DNA of 64,000 nucleotides from Fibrobacter succinogenes (lineage in GTDB: Bacteria > Fibrobacterota > Fibrobacteria > Fibrobacterales > Fibrobacteraceae). The stretch is from NCBI GenBank assembly GCA_902776765.1, contig CACYRP010000005.1, positions 1 to 64,000 on the forward strand, given 5' to 3'. Each line of letters opens with the position of its first letter. The stretch's first letter is position 1. Position numbers and translations under genes: made by a program. Shown here one piece after another: positions 35,701-41,825 of this stretch. The notes beneath the pieces are model-generated. The model saw only the letters and a list, made by a program, of their open reading frames with translations, did not search any database and had not been told where the DNA came from.

Positions 35701-35955
35701 ATAGTCGCGGACCAAATCCTGCGCAATTTCGTCTAGTTTGTTTGCGGGAATTTCGGGATTGAGCCTCGCGAGCGACTCGCGCAAAACAACAGGCAACACG
35801 CACTGCTTTTTGCTAGAACGCCCCGTGCCATCGGGCAACACATCCATCTTTTCCGGAGACGGGTCGCAACGGACCACATCGTAACCGAACTCCGGCGATT
35901 CCAGCATCTGGAGAATCGCCTGCTCGATATCGTCTTCGGAAATAAAGGACTTCAT
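32701..35955 (-). CDS. hsdR: Type I restriction enzyme, R (endonuclease/translocase) subunit
   Basis: DNA-translocating restriction subunit that works with HsdM and HsdS. Residues 1-250 form the nuclease domain with the D...ELK core in DVLVFVNGLPLVFIELKN (about residue 160). SF2 helicase motifs follow: motif I HTQGSGKSYSM (about 305), motif II VLVDEAHRTQ (about 407), motif III FVAFTGTPL, and motif VI-like MQAIARANRVYPG with GFDVPNLSTLYLDKPM before it. The C-terminal 250 residues are helical and bind the methyltransferase. Length 1,084 fits the family. Unusually it is separated from hsdM-hsdS by five genes and begins 9 nt after an AbiEii-type toxin gene, so it probably shares that gene's transcript. 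Confidence 0.95.
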   Translation of the reverse strand: MKSFISEDDIEQAILQMLESPEFGYDVVRCDPSPEKMDVLPDGTGRSSKKQCVLPVVLRESLARLNPEIPANKLDEIAQDLVRDYSGTDMTATNYALYKKIRDGVRVPFVKDGKPDFGDVSLIDFANPENNTFTAVSQMWIQGHYHFRRPDVLVFVNGLPLVFIELKNSTVKIEEAYNKNLQDYRKEIPNLFALNQVCVLSNGFETKLGAFNASYDYFFEWLKKSEDDKIDRKHIRGEGVSAQYMVRSLLDKATLIDYIENFILFQNGSIKIIAKNHQFMGVNNLCRAVENRKELDGKLGVFWHTQGSGKSYSMAMFARKVKRKFSGNFTFLIITDREDLDTQIYKNFLRTEIIGPQDECQPKNGEQLREYLQGNKPFIFTLIHKFGYDKGKKYPVLSTRDDIFVLVDEAHRTQYKTLAENMRTALPNANFVAFTGTPLLGSKRLTNQWFGDYVSEYNFAQSVEDGSTVPLFYSRRVPEVGLQNNFLDDDVVTIIEDENLNDAEARLLENSSSRILEVIKREDRLDKIARDIAHHFPRRGFLGKGMVVSVDKFTAVKMFDKVQHYWKKEKTALTIERNNVVKDSEDYNRLTAILNYMDKVEMAVIVSEEADENEKFKAQGLDITAHRKKMNEITPEGKDIEDRYKDPEDNLQLVFVCAMWLTGFDVPNLSTLYLDKPMKNHTLMQAIARANRVYPGKPCGIIVDYVNVFKFMKQALAAYAIGDDGTEFPAKDIDELIGYIDACIDEADKFLLERNINIEKILDGASTFDKLDEFRNAYDTIISVDEDVNKFKVILNTLMNLYEASKPEIFERNWNNPKFSPLVYLHGLFFRLIDDEKIEKARKRMGDLLDSSVSSESVKIDDATEIRDVSAAGSYMRGSKLIDLSKIDAEGLRKEIKQTKYKAIEINDLKEFIEKALRQMINRNVTRIKFSERFRNIINRYNAGGTENEDYYEQLVKLVEELKKEDSRSATMGLSDEELEIFDLLVMGKKLTKAQEQEVLLTSKALFHKLHDNRQKILVVDWFKDEQTRAKVKKTIDDVLDSIDPPHLPDCYDIDLFNAKSNLLLNHFIDMAVQGYGWIRGGVN

Positions 35956-35964
35956 GCCATAAAA

Positions 35965-37062
35965 TTAACTCTTTAGCAACTCAAAAGCACGAAACCAGTA
36001 ATAAAAAGCCTCAGGATTTGACTTTTTCAGCTTATTTAGCTTGGTCCATACAGCCAAATCCGAACCTACAGAAGCCTCGATTTTCACCTCTGCAAGATTT
36101 TTCGCATTGGCAGAAGTGTATTTTTCAGGAACAAAAAATCCTTTCAAAAGACATGCCGACAAATACGCAATCTTAGACGAATCAACAACCGCATTACTTA
36201 ATCCATAACGATTCCCATAAACAAAGCTCTGCAACTTAGGAATCCCATGATTCAATAACGAAAAACGTTCTTTATCAGAATATCCATTTGTTCCTATGCA
36301 CAAAGCCGTATTTATTGAATCCATCAGAACATCCTCAACACCAATTTTTAAGTTGCGATAATCCAACTCTACAGAAGCATTTTTCTTATAGACCTCAAAA
36401 ACATTTTCAAAATTATCTAGAGAATCAAACAAGCTAGCCACATCAAACAATTGCTTCATAATTTCCAAAGAACAGTCCCTATCGTTTCCAGCCTTGTCCT
36501 TTTTGAAATAGGGGATCCCGGTTGTATTCGGAGCAAACGCGGCAAGTTTATCGCCAAGGATATCGGATTTTGAGGGAACATTGACCCAAACGTTTTTACC
36601 TTCAGTTTTCAAAAAAGGACTCTGTACAGCCTTATTCTCAACTTGTTTATAAGGAGAATCTTCCAAAAGAACATCGAGCAACACATAATCGCTCCGACTC
36701 CCATTATAAGCGACTTGGTAATTATACTTTGCGTGCATCTTAGGAACATTGAATCTCGATTTTCTATTAACAAGCTCCGGCTTTTCAAACCCGTAATCCC
36801 GGGCATACACGTCTATAAACCTTTCAACATCTGTACCCGGAGCACAAATAATATCAATATCAACCGACAGACGCTTCTCAGTATTGAAATGCAGCATCAA
36901 ACACGAACCGCCCTTGAAAACAAACGGACAACCGCTACGAGCCAACGCCTCAAGTAAAGAAAACGCACGGATAGTCTTTTCAAGTAACGCTACATCAGAA
37001 ATCCGATACTTCTTTGATACAAACGCTATCCAATCCCTCGTCCTACTTTCTGGAGAAATCAT
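35965..37062 (-). CDS. AbiEii/AbiGii-type nucleotidyltransferase (toxin-like)
   Basis: DUF1814-family nucleotidyltransferase, the toxin half of AbiE abortive-infection systems. The NTase core is clear: PFVFKGGSCLMLHFNTEKRLSVDIDIIC holds the GGS motif and the D-x-D metal pair. PSKSDILGDKLAAFAPNTTG is the motif III/IV region with the conserved Lys/Asp, and DCSLEIMKQLFDVASLFDS follows. At 365 residues it is longer than the second copy at 43752. GAGGTG precedes the ATG. It lies between an AbiEi-like gene (88 bp upstream) and hsdR (9 bp downstream). Confidence 0.88.
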   Translation of the reverse strand: MISPESRTRDWIAFVSKKYRISDVALLEKTIRAFSLLEALARSGCPFVFKGGSCLMLHFNTEKRLSVDIDIICAPGTDVERFIDVYARDYGFEKPELVNRKSRFNVPKMHAKYNYQVAYNGSRSDYVLLDVLLEDSPYKQVENKAVQSPFLKTEGKNVWVNVPSKSDILGDKLAAFAPNTTGIPYFKKDKAGNDRDCSLEIMKQLFDVASLFDSLDNFENVFEVYKKNASVELDYRNLKIGVEDVLMDSINTALCIGTNGYSDKERFSLLNHGIPKLQSFVYGNRYGLSNAVVDSSKIAYLSACLLKGFFVPEKYTSANAKNLAEVKIEASVGSDLAVWTKLNKLKKSNPEAFYYWFRAFELLKS

Positions 37063-37150
37063 TTACGCACCTCTTTTTACAATCATATGATATATACATA
37101 ATGATTTCTCCCAGCGCAATAGGTGCAACTGTTAGCCACAAAGGGTGGGA

Positions 37151-37873
37151 TTAAGCGATGTCCGCAAGCAGAGATTCAACCTCTTTCAGCTTATTTCTTC
37201 TGCCTGCGTAACGTTTTAAAGCCTTCACATTTATATCGTATAAATCAAAAGCTTTCTGATACACATAAACAGTTTCCATACCGCGAAGAAAATAGAATTC
37301 ATTATCGCAGAGAATATCAACGAGAATTTTTTCGAGCCTCGGTGCATCGAGCTTATCCGTTTTATTTAAAGGACTCTGGCTGACTAGGTTTTTAACGACA
37401 ATAATTTTTTTTGACGAGGAAAAATATTCCATTGTCTCTAGCGACGGATTCTTTAGGACAATCCTTTTTTCAGGTTCATTAAGCCGATCTGCAACAGCAT
37501 CGACCACATCCTTTTCGGCTTCAACAATTACGAAATTCACTGTCGGAACATGTTGCGTAAAATAAGCGAGTTCCTTTACATTCCAAGCACACAATTGAGC
37601 GAAAGGAAAGTTCTGCTTTAAAAACGAATACAGTTTTTTTTCAGCAAGAGAGGATTCTGTTCGAAAAACATTCTTTTGTGATTCGGCAATTTCGTACACA
37701 TCATCACCCACCTTTACCAATTGCTTTTTAGCAACCATTTTCTGGATGGCGTTATGCACCGACATCAGCGAATACTCAACTTTTGAATTGAACAAAGAAA
37801 CAAGAAGTTCCTCTAAATGGAATTTCCTATTGTTTTTCAGTGCAAAATCCTTAATGTCCAAATCAACGTTCAT
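37151..37873 (-). CDS. AbiEi-like antitoxin/regulator (DUF6577-like)
   Basis: Probable partner of the adjacent nucleotidyltransferase. The start is ATG 37871-37873 (MNVDLDIKDFALKNNRKFHL); a TTG 6 nt upstream is less likely. The N-terminal 75 residues look like a winged helix (LEELLVSLFNSKVEYSLMSVHNAIQKMVAKKQLVKVGDDVYEI). A mixed alpha/beta C-terminal domain (FIVEAEKDVVDAVADRL, then KIIVVKNLVSQSPL) ends in a basic helical tail (VKALKRYAGRRNKLKEVE). AbiEi proteins are repressors of their own operon. Two matching inverted repeats lie just upstream, which fits that role. The assignment rests on position and fold, not a strong motif. Confidence 0.7.
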   Translation of the reverse strand: MNVDLDIKDFALKNNRKFHLEELLVSLFNSKVEYSLMSVHNAIQKMVAKKQLVKVGDDVYEIAESQKNVFRTESSLAEKKLYSFLKQNFPFAQLCAWNVKELAYFTQHVPTVNFVIVEAEKDVVDAVADRLNEPEKRIVLKNPSLETMEYFSSSKKIIVVKNLVSQSPLNKTDKLDAPRLEKILVDILCDNEFYFLRGMETVYVYQKAFDLYDINVKALKRYAGRRNKLKEVESLLADIA

Positions 37874-37897
37874 AACCAATATAAATATAGTTCGTAT

Positions 37898-37922
37898 TTG
37901 TCAAAAAATCAAGTAATTTGAC
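37898..37922 (-). promoter_or_regulatory. Inverted repeat ahead of AbiEi-like gene (site 1)
   Basis: TTGTCAAA (37898-37905), 11-bp spacer, then TTTGAC (37917-37922). It lies 25 bp before the start codon and shares both arms and spacer length with site 2. Confidence 0.55.
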
Positions 37923-38029
37923 GTTTTAAACATATTTTTATACATTTAAAATTGCTTATTTTTGCAAATATACGGTCATTTTCAATTAAAAAGTGACAAA
38001 AATGCAAAACACTATTATGAAAATATTTT

Positions 38030-38056
38030 TTGTCAAAAATTTGTTAAATTTGACAA
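38030..38056 (-). promoter_or_regulatory. Inverted repeat ahead of AbiEi-like gene (site 2)
   Basis: Perfect 8-bp arms TTGTCAAA and TTTGACAA with an 11-bp spacer, between the last AbiTii gene and the AbiEi-like gene. A GTGACAAAAATG half-site lies between the two sites (near 37992). As RNA this repeat could also end the upstream transcript, but it lacks a good U run. Confidence 0.55.
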
Positions 38057-38085
38057 CACACAAAAAATACATCTAAACACATAAT

Positions 38086-38964
38086 TCATCCCAAAATTGA
38101 GGCGATTTGGGCGATTATCCCTGCAGCAACCACGTTCCCAGTGATGTTTTGGCAGATGCTGTCAATCTTATGCAAGACCTTCCGTATACTAGATTCATCT
38201 TTTTGTGCAATCATGTCCTTAATTCCGGAAATGTCGGAACTTAACCCATTTTCTTGAACTTCCGGCAAATGAAGAGCTTTGATATTCTGTGAAATTTGGT
38301 CTATTAAATCGGTAACTTTTGCAAAATCAAGACCATTATTTATTGTAGCGGAAGAGTTTGTCATGTTTCCAATAAAGTTATTTCCGTTAGAAGGGGCATT
38401 AAAGACGTTTGTTATTGATATATTTTGAGCTTTGTTCAACTCGCTATTTGTAAATTCAAGATTTTCTCCCCAGATTCCATCTTCGCCTAATTTCAGAGCC
38501 CATTCCAAAAGAATATTTTTTACTCTAAAAATAATTCCTTCCAACTGGTAAGCTGAAATATTTTTCCTTCCATCAGAGATATAATTATGAGGAAAAATCT
38601 CTTGCATGATTTTTATCTGTTCCGTTGTTAATTTAACATGAAACCATTTTCCACTCTCGGAACAAATAACTTCTAATTCCTTAATCGGTTGAGAAACAGT
38701 ATGCTCTGCCAAATAAGTATTATTAGGTAATGATACAGAATGCCATCTATATCCATTACATAATTCTAAATCAATGTGAATAACCCGATAAATAGGAATA
38801 TTTTCAGAATTTTCTTGATAACCATCTAGTTCATTTTTACAAAAATCAACCATTTCAGCAATGTTTAACTTACGCGCAATTGCGTACGCCTTTAGAAGCA
38901 ACTGACTACAAGGTATAGAATGATTTAGGCAGTCATTTTGTAAATCAAGAACACTTTTGCTCAT
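38086..38964 (-). CDS. AbiTii-domain protein, copy 1
   Basis: AbiTii is one half of the lactococcal AbiT phage-abortive system; its mechanism is not known. The N-terminal signature is clear: VLDLQNDCLNHSIPCSQLLLKAYAIARKLNIAEMVDFCKNELDGY. A beta-rich middle has LYRVIHIDLELCNGYRW-like strands, then ILLEWALKLGEDGIWGENLEF. A short Asn/Gly/Ser motif (ITNVFNAPSNGNNFIGNMTNSSATINN, about residues 187-213) links to a C-terminal helical domain that ends in a hydrophobic helix (GNVVAAGIIAQIASIL). AT-rich. AGGA precedes the ATG. Last of three tandem paralogues, 28 bp after copy 2. Confidence 0.85.
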   Translation of the reverse strand: MSKSVLDLQNDCLNHSIPCSQLLLKAYAIARKLNIAEMVDFCKNELDGYQENSENIPIYRVIHIDLELCNGYRWHSVSLPNNTYLAEHTVSQPIKELEVICSESGKWFHVKLTTEQIKIMQEIFPHNYISDGRKNISAYQLEGIIFRVKNILLEWALKLGEDGIWGENLEFTNSELNKAQNISITNVFNAPSNGNNFIGNMTNSSATINNGLDFAKVTDLIDQISQNIKALHLPEVQENGLSSDISGIKDMIAQKDESSIRKVLHKIDSICQNITGNVVAAGIIAQIASILG

Positions 38965-38992
38965 TATAATCCTATAGATATTTTTTTGAATA

Positions 38993-39877
38993 TTACAATG
39001 AAGAAAGATAACTCGTTATAGTCGTTCCAATAGACCAAAATCCAGAAGAAACAGCACCCATTGCGATATTTTTTAACGTTTCAATAACAGAACTTTCATC
39101 TCGATTTCCGATAGACCGTTCCAATAGTTCTACCTTTTCTTTCAAAGCAACAACCTTTTCAGAATCGGCAGTTTGCGCTTTTTCTAGTTCTTTCTTGACT
39201 TGATCAACAATCTTTTTTAAAGAATCAAAATCTATTTTGCCATTGTTATTAACAGTAGCAGATGAATTCGTCATTTTTCCAACTACATTTGCACCGTTGA
39301 CATTTCCATTGATAATAATAGTCATCGTTTTAGCAATTTCCTTTTCTTTTTCTGAAAAAATGTAATCTTCTCCAAGAATACCCTTTCGCTCTAAATCAAT
39401 AGACCAATCCAAAATCTGATTTTTTACAGCGTCAAGAATCCTTACCAATTGAGTTTTTGAGAAAAAAGCCTTGATCTCAGTATCAAAAAACATATTTGAA
39501 TTTTTTATAAGTTCTCGTTGTAATTCAAATGGGACCACGGTATTTAATACAGAGTCTTCTACATCAAGAAATTTCTGCATTTCCCCAACAGATAAAAATA
39601 TTGGTCCCTTCAGCAATTTGGAATATATTCCTGTCGAAGGAATTTGAAAAGGAATCCAACCTCGCATAGGATTAAAGGCTTTATATGTCAAATCAACATA
39701 ACGAATATCGGGAAGTTCATCAATGTTTTTATAGCCATTTATTTCATTCTTCAGAAAATCAACCATCTCTTTTTGCTCAAGTTTTTGAGCAATGAAATAT
39801 GCTTTCTGAAAAAGATTCGCATAGGACAAAGCTGGATTTAAACATTCCTTCTGTAATTCTATAACCAGTTTAGCCAT
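38993..39877 (-). CDS. AbiTii-domain protein, copy 2
   Basis: Same layout as copy 1: VIELQKECLNPALSYANLFQKAYFIAQKLEQKEMVDFLKNEINGY at the N-terminus, then ILDWSIDLERKGILGEDYIF. The linker IIINGNVNGANVVGKMTNSSATVNN follows, and then a longer helical region with heptad-like charge (FDSLKKIVDQVKKELEKAQ, VVALKEKVELLERSIGNRDE). A Gly/Ser-rich hydrophobic end (MGAVSSGFWSIGTTITSYLSSL) could insert in a membrane or pack as an oligomer helix. The start lies 3 bp after the stop of copy 3, so expression is tightly coupled. Confidence 0.85.
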   Translation of the reverse strand: MAKLVIELQKECLNPALSYANLFQKAYFIAQKLEQKEMVDFLKNEINGYKNIDELPDIRYVDLTYKAFNPMRGWIPFQIPSTGIYSKLLKGPIFLSVGEMQKFLDVEDSVLNTVVPFELQRELIKNSNMFFDTEIKAFFSKTQLVRILDAVKNQILDWSIDLERKGILGEDYIFSEKEKEIAKTMTIIINGNVNGANVVGKMTNSSATVNNNGKIDFDSLKKIVDQVKKELEKAQTADSEKVVALKEKVELLERSIGNRDESSVIETLKNIAMGAVSSGFWSIGTTITSYLSSL

Positions 39878-39880
39878 AAA

Positions 39881-40531
39881 CTATCCCTGTGTTTGGATAT
39901 TTGAAATAGAGTCTTTGAGTTCACCGGCTATATTTGAATTAGAAACATTTCCGTTAATGATGATTTGAATAGAAGGGATGTTTTTTACTCGATTTTGTTC
40001 GTCGCTGGAAAAGGTAAGGTTTTCGCCTAAAATGCCTTCTTTTTCCAATTTCAAAGCCCAATCTAGAACAAGTTTACGGACTAAGTGAAGAATCGATGTA
40101 ACTTGTCCTGCCATAAAAATTTGGCGAACAGGCAGAGGCTTGGGCATGTCAATAATTTGGTAAATAGCCACTTGTTCATCGTAATTCAGCCGAATATGCA
40201 ACATTTTTTCTTTGGATTCTTCTATTTTTTCAATTTCTGCAATAGATCCAACAACAGAGTGCATAGACCAAGGATTTCCCGCAGGAAACGATACAGGTTC
40301 CCATCGTTTAGAAGATTCTTTATAGGCTTCTGTATTTACAGGAATACGTCGATATGAGGGTATAAGCGATCTTTCAACTCCTGCATAACCATTTATTTCT
40401 CTAGTACAGAAATCCGCCATATCTGTGATGGACAGTTTCGAGGCTATGGCGTAAGCTTTCAGAAGCAGATAGTAGCAAGAAATCTTATCGTCTAAACATG
40501 CTTGCTGTAAGTCAAGAACCATTTTTGCCAT
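39881..40531 (-). CDS. AbiTii-domain protein, copy 3 (lacks C-terminal helical domain)
   Basis: The N-terminal domain matches copies 1 and 2: VLDLQQACLDDKISCYYLLLKAYAIASKLSITDMADFCTREINGY, then LVLDWALKLEKEGILGENLTF. The Asn/Gly linker is present (IIINGNVSNSNIAGELKDSI) but the protein stops right after it at residue 216, so the helical C-terminal domain seen in the other two is absent. It reads as a clean stop followed 3 bp later by copy 2, not as a broken frame. It may act as a regulator or subunit of the longer copies. It follows hsdS by 8 bp. Confidence 0.85.
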   Translation of the reverse strand: MAKMVLDLQQACLDDKISCYYLLLKAYAIASKLSITDMADFCTREINGYAGVERSLIPSYRRIPVNTEAYKESSKRWEPVSFPAGNPWSMHSVVGSIAEIEKIEESKEKMLHIRLNYDEQVAIYQIIDMPKPLPVRQIFMAGQVTSILHLVRKLVLDWALKLEKEGILGENLTFSSDEQNRVKNIPSIQIIINGNVSNSNIAGELKDSISNIQTQG

Positions 40532-40539
40532 AAAATTAC

Positions 40540-41748
40540 CTATACCGCGAGTTTGCCGTTCATGAGGCGGGGCAAGAGCAGGTCGCGCTGTTTGATATTG
40601 TTCTTGTTCTGTTTGGTTAGCAAATAAATTTCTTCGAAAATCGGTTTTGCAATAGAATCAAATCGCTTTATAATCTCATTTGATGGCTTGGCAATTTTCA
40701 TTGATTTTATTTTGGGGACATTTACTCTTTGGCGGCCATCCGCTCCATTCATACTTAAAATAGCCGTTTGCCTAAAATACTGAGATCTAGCAAAACAGTA
40801 AACATAATATGGGGATAATTCTTTTGACCGTAATACAATAAATTCGGTTGATCCTGTTGCTGTTTCGCCATCATCTAAACACTGAACAAAGCCTGTTTTA
40901 CCATTTTCTAGGCAAGGCGTAATACGAGCAACAAGTGTATCGCCATTTTGAGAATGAGACCCACTAGGATTGTCAACTAGCTGAATGCAATTTTCATCCA
41001 CAATCATAGAATCCGTTGATAAAGCTTCCATGGGAATGCTCTTTACCTGGATACCCTTTTTTACCGGAAGTAATGGATCTACATCAATAAGATCACTTAA
41101 GCGTTTTTCGCTCCATCCCCTGGGGATTCCGTTTTCGAGCGAGGTGGTTTCGTGGCCGGGGAAGCGGAAGCGAGCAAACCATTCTTTGTAAAGGTTCTCC
41201 GCCATCTGTTCCAAAATTTTGATTCGCTTGTTGTTGTTTTCTATCAGGTTGTCGTAAGCGGAGAGAATGGAAACAACTTTATCCTGAATATCTCTTTTCG
41301 GAATAAAAAGCTTGTAATTCTTTAGGATATCAATTGTCAGGGCTGCTTGAGAAGACCCAATACACCTATTAACAAGAGAATCTTTCCCAAATTTTGATGA
41401 AATCCAATAATACAAATACTTAGATGACAGTTCCTTGGAAAAATTTCTCATCCAAGTTAAATTACCGTCTTTAAAATAGAATTGTTCATCTTTTACAATA
41501 TATGGGATACCAACTGTTCCGACAGAAGTTAATAGCAAGTCCCCCTTTTGGGGAACTCCGAACTTTTTCTTTATGGTTTCATAAACTTCAGGTTCAATAT
41601 AAAGAGGCTCAGATATTTCTTGCCCATTATTTTTTTCAATAATTTCCTTTGACCTGTAAAAAGGAACTCCCTTTTCAACGTATTGTTCTGCAAAGATTCT
41701 CTTGCTAGATGTTATTGAGCAATAATTACCTAGAGTTACATATTCCAT
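40540..41748 (-). CDS. hsdS: Type I restriction enzyme, S (specificity) subunit
   Basis: DNA-sequence recognition subunit for the methyltransferase and restriction complex. The start is ATG 41746-41748 (MEYVTLGNYCSITSSKRIFA). Two target-recognition domains are seen. The first includes KKFGVPQKGDLLLTSVGTVG, the second SHSQNGDTLVARITPCLENG. Each is followed by a conserved helix pair (FIPKRDIQDKVVSILSAYDNLIENNNKRIKILEQMAENLYKEWFARFRF in the centre, and SNEIIKRFDSIAKPIFEEIYLL near the end). Length is about 402 residues, normal. AT-rich second-domain codons contrast with hsdM. The three AbiTii genes follow closely in the same transcript. Confidence 0.93.
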   Translation of the reverse strand: MEYVTLGNYCSITSSKRIFAEQYVEKGVPFYRSKEIIEKNNGQEISEPLYIEPEVYETIKKKFGVPQKGDLLLTSVGTVGIPYIVKDEQFYFKDGNLTWMRNFSKELSSKYLYYWISSKFGKDSLVNRCIGSSQAALTIDILKNYKLFIPKRDIQDKVVSILSAYDNLIENNNKRIKILEQMAENLYKEWFARFRFPGHETTSLENGIPRGWSEKRLSDLIDVDPLLPVKKGIQVKSIPMEALSTDSMIVDENCIQLVDNPSGSHSQNGDTLVARITPCLENGKTGFVQCLDDGETATGSTEFIVLRSKELSPYYVYCFARSQYFRQTAILSMNGADGRQRVNVPKIKSMKIAKPSNEIIKRFDSIAKPIFEEIYLLTKQNKNNIKQRDLLLPRLMNGKLAV

Positions 41749-41758
41749 AATCAAGTCT

Positions 41759-41825
41759 CTCTGGATCCTTCGACTTCGCTCGGGATGACACTTCCTATTG
41801 TCTACCGTTTACTTCCTACTATTTA
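41759..41825. repeat. Dispersed repeat plus period-7 array between hsdS and hsdM
   Basis: TGGATCCTTCGACTTCGCTC and GGGATGAC (41761-41789) are followed by CTTCCTA, TTGTCTA, CCGTTTA, CTTCCTA, CTATTTA at 7-bp spacing, which run into the hsdM stop codon. A housekeeping-type intergenic repeat thus lies inside the restriction operon. Confidence 0.65.

Noticed and set aside
39881..40531. Frameshifted pseudogene explanation for the short AbiTii copy
   Set aside because: The next gene starts 3 bp after its stop with its own complete N-terminal domain, so no remnant of a lost C-terminus is present; the short form reads as a clean gene.
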